From: Actinomycetes bacterium
GTDB taxonomy: Bacteria > Actinomycetota > Acidimicrobiia > Acidimicrobiales > Palsa-688
DNA length: 40,920 nucleotides
Assembly (NCBI GenBank): GCA_021850325.1
Contig: JAJZMF010000021.1
Span: 40,081-81,000, forward strand
Direction of reading: 5' to 3'
Both the position numbers and the translations under genes were made by a program. Shown in pieces: positions 1-8,100 of the stretch (within the stretch, counting starts at the first letter, position 1; every line of letters starts with the position of its first letter). The notes under the pieces were generated by a model. The model was given only the letters and a program-made list of their open reading frames with translations, had not been told where the DNA came from and searched no databases.

Positions 1-237
1 CGTGGTCGGCATGGCCGCCACCGCCGACGGCCAGGGCTACTGGCTGGTCGGCCGGGACGGCGGCGTCTTTGCCTTCGGTGACGCCAAGTTCTACGGCTCG
101 GCCACCGGCAAGGCGCTCAAGGGCGCCGTGGTCGGCATGGCCGCCACCGCCGACGGCCAGGGCTACTGGCTGGTCGGCCGGGACGGCGGCGTCTTTGCCT
201 TCGGTGACGCCAAGTTCTACGGCTCGGCCACCGGCAC
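1..237 (+). repeat. 126-bp tandem coding repeat
   Basis: The sequence starting at 1 is repeated starting at 127, a period of 126 bp or 42 codons. Bases 1-111 match 127-237 with no difference I can see, while the last 15 bases of each unit differ. The near-perfect DNA identity, including third codon positions, points to recent duplication or gene conversion. Confidence 0.9.
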
Positions 238-280
238 CAGCTCGGGCACGCCCATCGTGGGCATGGCCCCGAGCTGGTGA
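2..280 (+). CDS. C-terminal end of a secreted-type repeat protein (5' partial)
   Basis: Only the last 92 codons are in the window; the start lies to the left. The visible part is two nearly identical copies of a 42-residue unit containing GYWLVGRDGGVFAFGDAKFYGS, then a short end, IVGMAPSW. Aromatic- and glycine-rich units of this kind are common as tandem arrays at the ends of large secreted or cell-surface proteins of Acidimicrobiia and other actinobacteria, where they probably fold as a propeller or beta-solenoid. The catalytic or anchoring part, if any, is outside the window, so no activity can be assigned. The reading frame is open from the first base and ends at TGA 278-280. Confidence 0.8.
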   Translation: MVGMAATADGQGYWLVGRDGGVFAFGDAKFYGSATGKALKGAVVGMAATADGQGYWLVGRDGGVFAFGDAKFYGSATGTSSGTPIVGMAPSW

Positions 281-290
281 GACCGCAGTG

Positions 291-308
291 CCCGTGCACC
301 TGCACGGG
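291..308 (+). terminator. Hairpin after the repeat protein
   Basis: CCCGTGCA (291-298) pairs with TGCACGGG (301-308) eleven bases after the stop codon. There is no T-run, as is usual for actinobacterial intrinsic terminators. The role as a terminator is inferred from position. Confidence 0.45.
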
Positions 309-335
309 GCTCGTCGTGACGACCTGGGCCAGGGG

Positions 336-361
336 TTGGTGCCCCTGGTCCAGGGGACCAA
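336..361 (+). promoter_or_regulatory. Hairpin touching the ribosome binding site of the small ORF
   Basis: TTGGT-g-CCCCT (336-346) pairs with AGGGG-ACCAA (352-361) around a 5-base loop, leaving one G bulged. The 3' arm runs directly into the AGGAGAGG (361-368) that precedes the ATG at 372. It could end upstream transcription or limit access to that ribosome binding site. Confidence 0.35.
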
Positions 362-371
362 GGAGAGGACC

Positions 372-557
372 ATGCCTGTACTGATCGGGGACCTGCAGCC
401 ACCTCGGGCCGATGACCCGGAGAACGTCCTGTTGCCAGCCGTGCCTTGGCAGAACGGCGAGGCGGCACAGGGCCCCTCTCCCGCTCCCGGTGCCCTCCAG
501 AGCCCGAGGCCCCCGGTCGCAACGCCCCCGGTCGCAACGCTGGGCAGGATGGGCTGA
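372..557 (+). CDS. Possible small protein, 61 aa
   Basis: An ATG at 372 follows a strong Shine-Dalgarno sequence (AAGGAGAGG, 360-368) at correct spacing, and the frame runs 61 codons to TGA 555-557. The product starts MPVLIGDLQPP, has an acidic first third, and then becomes rich in Pro, Ala and Gly with a short PPVAT duplication. There is no signal peptide, membrane segment or recognised domain. The gene lies between the repeat protein and the end of the convergent GH13 gene, ending 20 bases before it. The ribosome binding site is the main support. The low-complexity end is what GC-rich noncoding DNA can also produce, so this is a tentative call. Confidence 0.4.
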   Translation: MPVLIGDLQPPRADDPENVLLPAVPWQNGEAAQGPSPAPGALQSPRPPVATPPVATLGRMG

Positions 558-576
558 CGGGCTGCGAGGCGAGGAG

Positions 577-2127
577 CTACGGCAACGGCGTCCCCCGCCC
601 CACCGGGGCCACGAGCCCGGAGAGCAGGGCATCGACGTCGAGCTCCCAGGCCGTTGTGCCCGACCTCCCCTGGGCCCGGAACGTCGGCCCGGCCAGGTCT
701 GCCTCCAAGCACACCTCCTCAGCCCCCGCCTGCCAGGACAGGCGGAGCACGCTACCCGAGCGCTCGAAGCTGAAGTTGCCGTCGAAGGCCGGGTGTTGCG
801 CCCGCAACCTCACCAGCTCGAGCTGCGCCCGCACGACAGGCCGGTGGAGCTGGTCGTCCACCTCTGCCAACGTGTAGTGGTGCCGGTTGACGTCCCGCCC
901 CGTCCCCGTGCGCTCGAAGAGCTCGACGTCGTTGCTGCCGGCGAGCAGGCCCACGTAGTACACCTGAGGGAGCCCGGGTAAGAAGAGCTGAAGCCCCCGG
1001 GCCACCAGGTAGCGGCGGTCGTCGCGGCCCACGGCATCGTAGAAGGTGCAGTTCACCTGGTAGAGGTCGAGATTGGACGCTGCCTCACCCGTGGAGCGCC
1101 GGGTGGAGTCGCCCCCGTTGGCCAAGACGTCGCGGTAGAGAGCACTGACCTGTGCATCGTCGAGGAGGCCAGGTTCGTCGGGCCGCAGCTCATTGCGCGC
1201 TGCGTCCATCAGGCCGATCCCGTCGTGGGTGTCGAGCACCGTCACGCAGTTCGCCGGGCGCACGGCCAGCCAATCGGCGAGGGGCCCGGGGTCGGCGTTG
1301 AAGATCGCGTGCAGTACCAGGGGTGGGAGGGCGAAGTCGTAGACGAGGTCGGCGGTGGCTGCGACCTCCGCGACCTGGGTGTGGTGCCCGTGCACTTCCA
1401 GCAGCGTCGTGGCTCCCCGGCTCCGGACGTAGCCGCGCAGCCTCTCGATCAGGGCCAAGGTGCCCGGGGTCAGGAAGCAGTCCGTGCCTGCGACCTTGCC
1501 GGCATAGCCGATCGCGTCGAGGCGCAGGACCGATACCCCGGCTGCGGTGAGCCGGTCGACCACCCTGCACAGGTAGGCCCAGGTGCCCTCATCCCGGACA
1601 TCGAGGTCCACCTGGCCGGGAGTGAACGTCGTCCAGACCAGCCTCTTGCGACCGCCGAGCCGCATCGCCGTGAAGGGCAGCCCGGGCCGCGGACGGTAGA
1701 TGCGCGTGAGGTCGGCCTCGACGGCTCCGGCCGGGAACACGCTGTCCATCGTGAGGAACATGCCGGCGTGGGGGGATGCCCCACCGTGGCGGACAACGTC
1801 CTGGAACTCTGCCGAGCGCGAAGAGATGTGGTTCACGATGAGGTCCGAGACAACGGCCATGTGCCCTGCCATGGACCGCAGGTCGTCCCATGTGCCGAGC
1901 CGTTCGTCCACTGCTGCATGGTCGATCGGGTCGAACCCGGCGTCCGCCCCGTCGAACGGTAGGTAGTAAGGCAGGACGTGCACGCCTGCGAAAATCCCGG
2001 AGAAGCGGGTCGCCAGCAGGTCGTGCAGACCGGCCAGGCTGCCTCCAAAGCGGTCGGCGTAGGCGATCAGGTGCGGACGGTTGCCCCTGGGGCGGAGGCG
2101 CCGGTCCGTCCCAGCGGTCATAGCCAC
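577..2127 (-). CDS. sucP: Sucrose phosphorylase (GH13 subfamily 18)
   Basis: Cytoplasmic enzyme that cleaves sucrose with phosphate to alpha-glucose 1-phosphate and fructose. The 516-residue protein is a GH13 (beta/alpha)8 enzyme; family members are about 490-510 residues. Seen motifs: GVHVLPYYLPFDGADAGFDP (residues 48-67), the nucleophile Asp204 in RLDAIGYAGK, acid/base Glu244 in LLEVHG, and transition-state Asp302 in LDTHDGIG. The segments MFLTMDSVFPAGA, YRPRPGLPFT and AASNLDLYQVN are also those of characterised sucrose phosphorylases. Close relatives act on sucrose 6-phosphate, glucosylglycerol or glucosylglycerate, so the exact acceptor is less certain than the reaction type. The start is GTG 2127, with an in-frame ATG at 2121 as alternative; AGAGGG lies upstream. 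The gene is divergent from the LacI/ABC-importer operon and probably shares its regulation. Confidence 0.88.
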   Translation of the reverse strand: MAMTAGTDRRLRPRGNRPHLIAYADRFGGSLAGLHDLLATRFSGIFAGVHVLPYYLPFDGADAGFDPIDHAAVDERLGTWDDLRSMAGHMAVVSDLIVNHISSRSAEFQDVVRHGGASPHAGMFLTMDSVFPAGAVEADLTRIYRPRPGLPFTAMRLGGRKRLVWTTFTPGQVDLDVRDEGTWAYLCRVVDRLTAAGVSVLRLDAIGYAGKVAGTDCFLTPGTLALIERLRGYVRSRGATTLLEVHGHHTQVAEVAATADLVYDFALPPLVLHAIFNADPGPLADWLAVRPANCVTVLDTHDGIGLMDAARNELRPDEPGLLDDAQVSALYRDVLANGGDSTRRSTGEAASNLDLYQVNCTFYDAVGRDDRRYLVARGLQLFLPGLPQVYYVGLLAGSNDVELFERTGTGRDVNRHHYTLAEVDDQLHRPVVRAQLELVRLRAQHPAFDGNFSFERSGSVLRLSWQAGAEEVCLEADLAGPTFRAQGRSGTTAWELDVDALLSGLVAPVGRGTPLP

Positions 2128-2316
2128 CCGACCACCCTCTGGCCCCCTTCGACCCGCGCCCGCCGGGGCGCACGCTCCTGCCCGGGCCTGCAGGGCCGCA
2201 CGGGCCTGTGGAGCCCGGGACCGGTCCCGATCGCCATATCCTTCTCCCTCCGCTCTCGCTCATGGACGGCCGGTCGGCCTGCCCGAGCCCACGACCAGGC
2301 AGCCCCTCCTGGCACA

Positions 2317-2330
2317 GCAAGCGCTTACGT
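2317..2330. promoter_or_regulatory. LacI-type operator A
   Basis: GCAAGCGCTTACGT contains the palindrome AAGCGCTT (2319-2326) with the central CG typical of LacI-family sites. The same 14 bases occur in inverse orientation at 2413-2426, 98 bp away centre to centre. A LacI-family gene starts 197 bp to the right. Two sites nearly ten helical turns apart would permit a repression loop. Confidence 0.65.
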
Positions 2331-2365
2331 CCAACGCTGCCTCACCTGGTAACCCTGCGATGGGG

Positions 2366-2405
2366 AGGCTAGTCATCTTCAAGCCTTGCCACAACTACGG
2401 CAAGG
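2366..2405 (-). promoter_or_regulatory. Candidate promoter for sucrose phosphorylase, with inverted repeat
   Basis: Read on the minus strand, TTGTGG (2394-2389) and TAGCCT (2371-2366) are separated by 17 bp, giving a plausible -35/-10 pair with a start near 2359. A palindrome, CCTTGCC-N8-GGCAAGG (2384-2405), covers the -35 box and may be a second protein-binding site. Operator A lies about 30-40 bases downstream of this start. Confidence 0.35.
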
Positions 2406-2412
2406 TGCCTGA

Positions 2413-2451
2413 ACGTAAGCGCTTGCGTCCAGTCATGGCTTCGTGTAACGT
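2413..2451 (+). promoter_or_regulatory. Promoter of the lacI/ABC operon with LacI-type operator B
   Basis: TTGCGT (2423-2428), a 17-bp spacer and TAACGT (2446-2451) form a good -35/-10 pair; transcription would start near 2458. The operator ACGTAAGCGCTTGC (2413-2426) overlaps the -35 box, where a bound repressor would block RNA polymerase. Both operators also share AAGCGCTTRCGTCCA in the same orientation. Confidence 0.65.
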
Positions 2452-2526
2452 GACGCCCAGGGGAAGGACGAGCGACGCCTACAAGGGCGGCGTCGGTCCA
2501 GTCGTGCAGCGGAGGGGGGGACAGGT

Positions 2527-3744
2527 TTGGACGCGACCATCGAGGAGGTAGCCCGTCGGGCCGGCGTGTCGATCGCGACGGTTTCGAGGTCCCTGCGGGG
2601 ACGAGAGGGTGTGTCACCGCGTACGGCGGAGCGCGTCCGCGCGATCGCCCACGAGCTCGGCTACAGCGCCTCACCGTCAGCGTCCCGGTTGGCGTCGGGG
2701 CGTGCTGGCACCGTGGCCGTCATCATGCCGTTCCTCGGCAGGTGGTTCTTCTCCGAGGTGCTCGACGCAGCCGAGCCCGTCTTCCGGGAGGCGGGGCTGG
2801 ACCTGCTCCTTTACCACGTCGGGGACCGGGAGTCGCGGCGCAAGTACTTCTCTGTCGACCTCCTGCGCAAGCGGGTGGAGGGCGTGCTCCTGGTGAGCCT
2901 CCCTTTGACCGACGCCGAGATAGAGGTCCTCCACAGCCTCGGGATCCCGGTGTGCACCGTCGGCGTCGCACTCGAAGGCTTTCGGAGCGTGACGATCGAC
3001 GACGTCTCCGCGGCCAGGCTGGCGGCCCAGCACCTCGTCAACCTGGGCCATGAGCGGGTGGCACTGATCGCGGGCGACACAGAGGACCCGACCCTCTGCG
3101 GGGCACCGAGAGACAGGCGCGCGGGCTATCGCTCCGTGTTGGAGGAGGCGGGGACCGGCCTCGACCCGGGGCTGGAGGCACGGGGTGACTTCACGGCAGC
3201 CGGGGGGGCCATGGCGGCCGGCGAGCTGTTCGCCCGCCAGCACCCGCCTACAGCGATCTTCGCCGAATCAGACGAGATGGCCATAGGTGCGCTCGGGACG
3301 TTGCGCCGCCTCGGCCTGCGGGTGCCCCAGGACGTCTCGGTCGTAGGGTTCGACGACCACCCACTGGCAGCGGCTCTGGAGCTGACGACGGTCTCCCAGG
3401 GCGTGGCGGACCAGGGCCGCCGGGTGGCCGAGCAGTTGGTTGCCAGCCTGACCGCCGGCTCTGGCCCCGGCGCCGGTGCCAGCGAGCAGGTCCAATTGCC
3501 TACCAGGCTCATCGTGCGGGGCACGACCGCGGTGGCCAAGCCGGCGGCGGGCCCGTCGGCCCTGGCTGGTGCCGGCGACGGCAAGCCCCGTCTCGGGCCG
3601 GCACCGGGCACGCGCCACGGGACGGCCCCCGGCACGGTGCCCCGGCGCAACAAGGAGGTCGCACCCACGCCGGGTGCGGTCGGGCTTGCATTGCCCATCA
3701 GAGCTCAAGTCACAACCCAGAAAGGAAGAGCGGTACAACAATGA
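2527..3744 (+). CDS. LacI-family transcriptional repressor
   Basis: DNA-binding regulator, probably of its own operon and of the divergent sucrose phosphorylase. It starts at TTG 2527 after GGAGG (2511-2515); this start gives the standard N-terminus, IEEVARRAGVSIATVSRSLR, the LacI helix-turn-helix and hinge (about residues 4-55). A periplasmic-binding-protein-like ligand domain follows (about 60-335), with VISVVGFDDHPLA-like text near residue 275. Family members are normally 330-350 residues; this one is 405 because of a Pro/Ala/Gly-rich tail after TRLIVRGTTA that resembles no domain. The stop overlaps the start of the solute-binding protein gene (ATGA at 3741-3744), so the two are transcribed together. 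The inducer is not visible from sequence; a sugar or sugar phosphate is expected. Confidence 0.9.
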   Translation: MDATIEEVARRAGVSIATVSRSLRGREGVSPRTAERVRAIAHELGYSASPSASRLASGRAGTVAVIMPFLGRWFFSEVLDAAEPVFREAGLDLLLYHVGDRESRRKYFSVDLLRKRVEGVLLVSLPLTDAEIEVLHSLGIPVCTVGVALEGFRSVTIDDVSAARLAAQHLVNLGHERVALIAGDTEDPTLCGAPRDRRAGYRSVLEEAGTGLDPGLEARGDFTAAGGAMAAGELFARQHPPTAIFAESDEMAIGALGTLRRLGLRVPQDVSVVGFDDHPLAAALELTTVSQGVADQGRRVAEQLVASLTAGSGPGAGASEQVQLPTRLIVRGTTAVAKPAAGPSALAGAGDGKPRLGPAPGTRHGTAPGTVPRRNKEVAPTPGAVGLALPIRAQVTTQKGRAVQQ

Positions 3745-5027
3745 AGACTCGCAGCAAGGCCACTACTTCGGTCGGCAAGGCAAAGCGCCTCGCCTCCGCA
3801 GCTGCCACCCTGGCTGCTGTGGCGGGCACCCTGGCCGTCGTGCCCGGGACGGCGTCAGCAAGCGGCAATGTCGTCACCATTGTCTACGCCACGCAAGGCC
3901 TCGGGGCGGAGGAGGCGGCGACCAACACCGCCATAGCAGGCTTCGAAAAAGCCAACCCAGGGATCAGGGTGAAGTACCTGCTCCTGTCCAGCAACACGAC
4001 TGATGCCCTACAGCAGCTCACCCAGGACTTCATCTCCGGCTCGAGCACCCCGGACGTCATCGAGTCCGACATCATCTACCCCGCCCAGTTCGCCAAGGCC
4101 GGCTGGCTTCTGCCCCTGACCAAGTTCCACCCGAACATGAACGCGTTCTTCCGTTCGATCGTCAACACGGTCACCTACAAGGGCCAGTACTACGGCATGC
4201 CCTGGTTCATCAATGCGCAAGGGCTCTTCTACCGCACGGACCTGGTGCCCACGCCTCCCAAGACGCCGCAGCAGGTTGTGGCGGACGCTCAGGCGGCAAT
4301 GAAGAAGGACCCCGCTCTCAAGGAGGGCCTGGCGTTCGAGGGAGCCAAGTACGAGGGAGCGATCTGCGTCTACCAGGACTTCCTGGGAGGCTTTGGCGGC
4401 TCGCTCAATGCCGCGAACCTGAACACGCCGGCCAACGTGGCGGCGCTCCAGTTCATGCACGACACGATCTACAAGTACAAGATCGCACCCGCCAGCGTGA
4501 CGAGCTGGACCGAGGCGAACGTGCAGGACGCCTTCGACTCCGGCCAAGCGGCGTTCGGCATCAACTGGCCCTATCTCTTCCCGCTGGTCAATGCCAAGGG
4601 TTCGCCCATCGCGGGCAAGGTTGCCTGGATACCGTTCCCGTCGGCGACGGGGCACCCCGCAGCATCTCTCGGTGGGGACGACCTGGTGATCAACAAGGCC
4701 AGCCAGCACCAGGCGGAGGACTGGAAGTTCATCCAGTACCTGGAGAGGCCCCAGGTCCAGGCAGCCAGGATGATCACAGCCGGGGACGCGCCGGCGGTGC
4801 GTGCTGCGTACACGCCCAGCCTGTCCAAGGCGGTACCGTACCTGGCTCAGGCCGAAAAGGTGTTCGCGGTCACTTCACCCCGGCCGGTGTCGCCCAATTA
4901 CCCGCAGATATCCCTGGACCTGCAGACCATGCTGTCCTCGGTACTGACCAACCAGGTGTCGGCACAGAAGGCACTGGCGCAGACCGCTCCTGTTGTGCAG
5001 AAGCTCTTCGCCTCAGGTAACAGCTAG
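3741..5027 (+). CDS. Extracellular sugar-binding protein of an ABC importer
   Basis: Captures sugar outside the membrane and delivers it to the permeases encoded next. The 428 residues begin with a basic stretch, a hydrophobic signal segment (about 17-35) and an AXA-type cleavage site near SASASG. No cysteine follows the signal, so it is not a typical lipoprotein, which is unusual for an actinobacterial binding protein. The mature part is a type 1 (MalE-like) domain: VTIVYATQGLGAEE near the start, a FEKANPGIRVKY segment and YYGMPWFINAQGLFYRTDL in the ligand region. The ATG 3741 has AAAGGAAGAG upstream. Substrate is inferred as sucrose or a related alpha-glucoside from the neighbouring phosphorylase. 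No ATPase is encoded here, so a shared MsiK-type ATPase elsewhere is likely. Confidence 0.9.
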   Translation: MKTRSKATTSVGKAKRLASAAATLAAVAGTLAVVPGTASASGNVVTIVYATQGLGAEEAATNTAIAGFEKANPGIRVKYLLLSSNTTDALQQLTQDFISGSSTPDVIESDIIYPAQFAKAGWLLPLTKFHPNMNAFFRSIVNTVTYKGQYYGMPWFINAQGLFYRTDLVPTPPKTPQQVVADAQAAMKKDPALKEGLAFEGAKYEGAICVYQDFLGGFGGSLNAANLNTPANVAALQFMHDTIYKYKIAPASVTSWTEANVQDAFDSGQAAFGINWPYLFPLVNAKGSPIAGKVAWIPFPSATGHPAASLGGDDLVINKASQHQAEDWKFIQYLERPQVQAARMITAGDAPAVRAAYTPSLSKAVPYLAQAEKVFAVTSPRPVSPNYPQISLDLQTMLSSVLTNQVSAQKALAQTAPVVQKLFASGNS

Positions 5028-5041
5028 ACAGAGGGCAGACG

Positions 5042-6043
5042 GTGAGAACTGGCCCCAACGCAGCAGCGGACGAGCAGAGCGCGGGCGGTGCTTCGGTGGC
5101 CGGTGTGGGCCGGGTAGCCCAGGCCGAGCCGTCGGTGGGAGGGCGTGGACCGCTCTCCCACCGACGCTCGGCGTCGGACCGGCGGGTCGGGTTGTTGCTC
5201 TTGGCCCCCGCCGTCCTGGCGTTGGCCGCAGTCACGTTGTTCCCCCTTGCGTACAACCTCTGGAACTCCTTCCATGTCGACCAGTTGGCGAACCCGTCGG
5301 CGGGCAACGGGTTCTCGGGGTTGCAGAACTACCGGGCGCTCTTCAACGAACCGGGGTTCAGTGCCGACCTGGCGCACACCCTGTTCTTCACCGCTGTGTC
5401 TGTGGGCATTGAGATGTGCCTCGGGCTCGCCATAGCGGTCGTGATCAGCAAGCCGTTCAAGGGCCGGGGCCTGGTGCGGGCCGCGATACTGGTGCCCTGG
5501 GCGGTGCCGACCGTGGTGTCGGCGATGCTGTGGAAGACGATGGTCGACCCGCAGAGCGGGTTCGTGAACTACCTGTTGGGCGTCCTGCACCTGCCCGGTG
5601 CGGGCATAGCCTGGTCGGCCCAGACGTGGACCTCTTGGGCGGTGGTCATCGTCGCCGACGCCTGGAAGACGACGCCGCTGGTCGCTGTGATCCTGTTGGC
5701 CGGCCTGCAGACGATCCCCGGCGACGTCTACGAGGCGGCACAGGTTGACGGAGCAGGGGCCTGGAGGCGGTTCCGGAGCGTCACCCTGCCCCTGCTCAAG
5801 CCTGCGTTGCTTGTGGCACTGATCTTCCGCACCTTGGCGGCGTTCCTTGTCTTTGACGTGGTCTACATCCTGACGGGCGGTGGTCCGGGCTCCTCCACGG
5901 AGACCCTGGGCTACCTCGATTGGAAGGCGTTCCTCGTGAACACCGACTTTGGCTACGGGGGCGCAGTCTCGGTGAGCCTCGTGGTCATGGCGCTCGTGAT
6001 CGCGTTCGGGTACACGCGCCTCGTCCGGCCGAGCACGAACTGA
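5042..6043 (+). CDS. ABC sugar permease, MalF type
   Basis: Inner-membrane subunit of the importer. It has 333 residues, with about 50 hydrophilic residues before the first helix (LLLLAPAVLALAAVTLFPLAY) and six predicted membrane segments overall. The EAA loop that docks the ATPase is clear: YEAAQVDGAGAWRRFRSVTL, from about residue 230. The GTG start at 5042 lies 14 bases after the binding-protein stop, with GAGGGCAG upstream. It pairs with the MalG-type subunit that follows 15 bases later. Confidence 0.9.
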   Translation: MRTGPNAAADEQSAGGASVAGVGRVAQAEPSVGGRGPLSHRRSASDRRVGLLLLAPAVLALAAVTLFPLAYNLWNSFHVDQLANPSAGNGFSGLQNYRALFNEPGFSADLAHTLFFTAVSVGIEMCLGLAIAVVISKPFKGRGLVRAAILVPWAVPTVVSAMLWKTMVDPQSGFVNYLLGVLHLPGAGIAWSAQTWTSWAVVIVADAWKTTPLVAVILLAGLQTIPGDVYEAAQVDGAGAWRRFRSVTLPLLKPALLVALIFRTLAAFLVFDVVYILTGGGPGSSTETLGYLDWKAFLVNTDFGYGGAVSVSLVVMALVIAFGYTRLVRPSTN

Positions 6044-6058
6044 GACGGGAGGCCGAAC

Positions 6059-6934
6059 ATGGCTGACGTGGTCCTATCCGGCAGCACCTGGCGCACGCAC
6101 CGCGGCACCAGGCAGGGCCTACGGCGGGCAGGGTTCATCGCGGTGAACGTGGGGTTCGTGGTGAGCGCCTTGTTCCCCTTCTACTGGATCCTGACGACGT
6201 CGATCAAGACGACCAACGAGCTGAACGCAGGGACCACAGGGCTGTTCCCGGCGCACCAGACCTTCGTGGCGTACCGTCAGATCTTCACAGAGTTCGACTT
6301 CCTGCGGTCGCTCGCCAACAGCGTCATAGTCGCCGTGGCAACCACGGTTGTGACCGTGGTACTGGCGACGATGGCGAGCTATGCGCTGGCCCGCCTGGAC
6401 ATCCCCGGGAAGGGCGTGGTGCTGGGGTTTGTGCTGTTGGCAGGGTTCTTCCCCATACTTTCGGTTGTCGGCCCCCTCTTCCTGGTCTACCGGCACATCG
6501 GCTTCTTGAACTCCTACCCTGGGCTGGTCCTGGCGTACCTGATCTACACGCTGCCGTTGTCGGTCTGGTTGCTCACGAACTTCTTCCGGCAGATACCCAA
6601 GGAGCTCGACGAGGCGGCGATGGTGGACGGGGCGTCACGGCTGCAGGCACTGCGCCGGGTCATCGTGCCCGTGGCGGTGCCGAGCATCATAACGGCAGGG
6701 ATAATCTCGTTCATCCTTGCATGGAACGACTTCACGTTTGCGCTGTCGTTCGAGAACGACCCGCGGTACTTCACGGCGCCGTTGGCGATCGTGGACCTGG
6801 GGCAGAGCCAGTACCAGGTGTTCTACAACCAGATCGACGCCGCCGTTGTGGTGATCACCCTGCCGGTGGCTCTGTTGGTGCTGCTGGCTCAGAGGCGGAT
6901 CATGTCCGGGCTGACGGCGGGGGCGGTGAAGTAG
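6059..6934 (+). CDS. ABC sugar permease, MalG type
   Basis: Second membrane subunit of the same importer, 291 residues and six predicted helices. The EAA loop is at about residues 183-205 (DEAAMVDGASRLQALRRVIV). The N-terminus keeps the usual first helix followed by WILTTSIKTTNEL, a MalG hallmark. The ATG at 6059 is preceded by GGGAGG (6047-6052). The gene is co-transcribed with the binding protein and the MalF-type subunit. Confidence 0.92.
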   Translation: MADVVLSGSTWRTHRGTRQGLRRAGFIAVNVGFVVSALFPFYWILTTSIKTTNELNAGTTGLFPAHQTFVAYRQIFTEFDFLRSLANSVIVAVATTVVTVVLATMASYALARLDIPGKGVVLGFVLLAGFFPILSVVGPLFLVYRHIGFLNSYPGLVLAYLIYTLPLSVWLLTNFFRQIPKELDEAAMVDGASRLQALRRVIVPVAVPSIITAGIISFILAWNDFTFALSFENDPRYFTAPLAIVDLGQSQYQVFYNQIDAAVVVITLPVALLVLLAQRRIMSGLTAGAVK

Positions 6935-7077
6935 GAGCAGGTAGGCCGCTGCGCGGAGAGTGCGGTGGCCCGCTACCGGGTTTGGCAGGTGTGCCCGGCA
7001 GTGAGGTTGCACGGAGGCTGTGCCCGCTGCCGGGTGCCGCAGGTCTGTCGGTCGTCGTCTCAGGAGAGGAGCATCTC

Positions 7078-8100
7078 ATGCAGTACAGGTCCTTGGGCTC
7101 GAGCGGGTGCGCGGTGTCAGCGTTCGCCCTGGGCACGATGACGTTCGGGTCGGAGAGCGATGAGGAGTGCAGCCATGCCCAGCTGGACCACTTCGTCGAC
7201 GCGGGTGGGACACTGGTCGATACGGCTGACGTCTACAGCGGGACGGCGGCGGAGACGATCATCGGGCGCTGGCTGAAGAAGCAGAGCGGTGATGTCCGCG
7301 AGAGGGTGGTGCTGGCGACCAAGGGCCGCTTCCCGACGGGCAGCGGCCCCAACGATGTCGGGCTGTCGCGGCGGCACTTGGCGCGGGCGATCGACGCCTC
7401 CCTGCAACGCCTCGGCACCGAGCAGGTCGACCTCTACCAGGTCCACGCCTGGGACCCTCTGACGCCGGTCGAGGAGACGTTGAGGGCCCTCGACGACGCC
7501 GTGCACGCGGGGAAGGTGGCATACGTGGGGCTCTCGAACTTCACCGGGTGGCAGGTCGAGAAGACGGTGTGCCTGGCGGAGGCGCGGGGCCTGAGCAGGC
7601 CCGTGACCCTGCAACCCCAGTACAGCCTGCTGGCCCGGGAGGTCGAGTGGGAGGTGGTGCCCGCCTGCCTCGAGGAGGGCTTGGGCCTGCTGCCGTGGTC
7701 ACCGCTGGCAGGCGGTTGGTTGACGGGCAAGTACCGGCGGGACGAAGCTCCGACGGGCCCGACGCGCCTGGGAGAAGACCCAGGCCGCGGGATGGAGTCC
7801 TACTACCGACGGAGCCCCCAGGAGCGGACCTGGGAGGTCCTGGCAGCCGTGGAGGCGGTCGCGAAGGACCGGGGCCTCACGATGGCGCAGGTCGCTCTCG
7901 CCTGGCTCAGGGACAGGCCCGCGGTCTGCTCGGTGATCCTCGGCTGCCGCAGTACCGAGCAGCTCGAGGCGAACCTGGCGGCGGCGGAGGTGGTGCTGAG
8001 CGACGAGGAAGTAGCGAAGCTCGACGCTGCCTCGGTGCCAGTGGTCGGCGACTACCCCTACGGGGAGCTCGGGCGCGAGCAGCGCAGCCGGTCGGTCTGA
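7078..8100 (+). CDS. Aldo/keto reductase
   Basis: NAD(P)H-dependent oxidoreductase of the AKR superfamily, 340 residues, probably cytosolic. The catalytic tetrad is visible: Asp48 (DTADVY), Tyr53, Lys82 (ATKGR) and His123 (QVHAWD). The first residues, MQYRSLGSSGCAVSAFALGT, and the end of the barrel, LRDRPAVCSVILGCRSTEQL, match the family of sugar-active and YajO/IolS-like reductases. The frame stays open upstream to 6721 inside malG, but ATG 7078 with AGGAGAGGAG (7062-7071) is the true start because homology begins exactly there. It lies 143 bp after malG on the same strand and may act on the imported sugar or a breakdown product. The substrate cannot be read from sequence. Confidence 0.88.
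   Translation: MQYRSLGSSGCAVSAFALGTMTFGSESDEECSHAQLDHFVDAGGTLVDTADVYSGTAAETIIGRWLKKQSGDVRERVVLATKGRFPTGSGPNDVGLSRRHLARAIDASLQRLGTEQVDLYQVHAWDPLTPVEETLRALDDAVHAGKVAYVGLSNFTGWQVEKTVCLAEARGLSRPVTLQPQYSLLAREVEWEVVPACLEEGLGLLPWSPLAGGWLTGKYRRDEAPTGPTRLGEDPGRGMESYYRRSPQERTWEVLAAVEAVAKDRGLTMAQVALAWLRDRPAVCSVILGCRSTEQLEANLAAAEVVLSDEEVAKLDAASVPVVGDYPYGELGREQRSRSV

Noticed and set aside
1-252. CRISPR-like array
   Set aside because: The repeat is 126 bp, in frame and coding, without spacers.
6721-7077. Upstream extension of the aldo/keto reductase frame
   Set aside because: Overlaps malG out of frame; family homology begins at ATG 7078.
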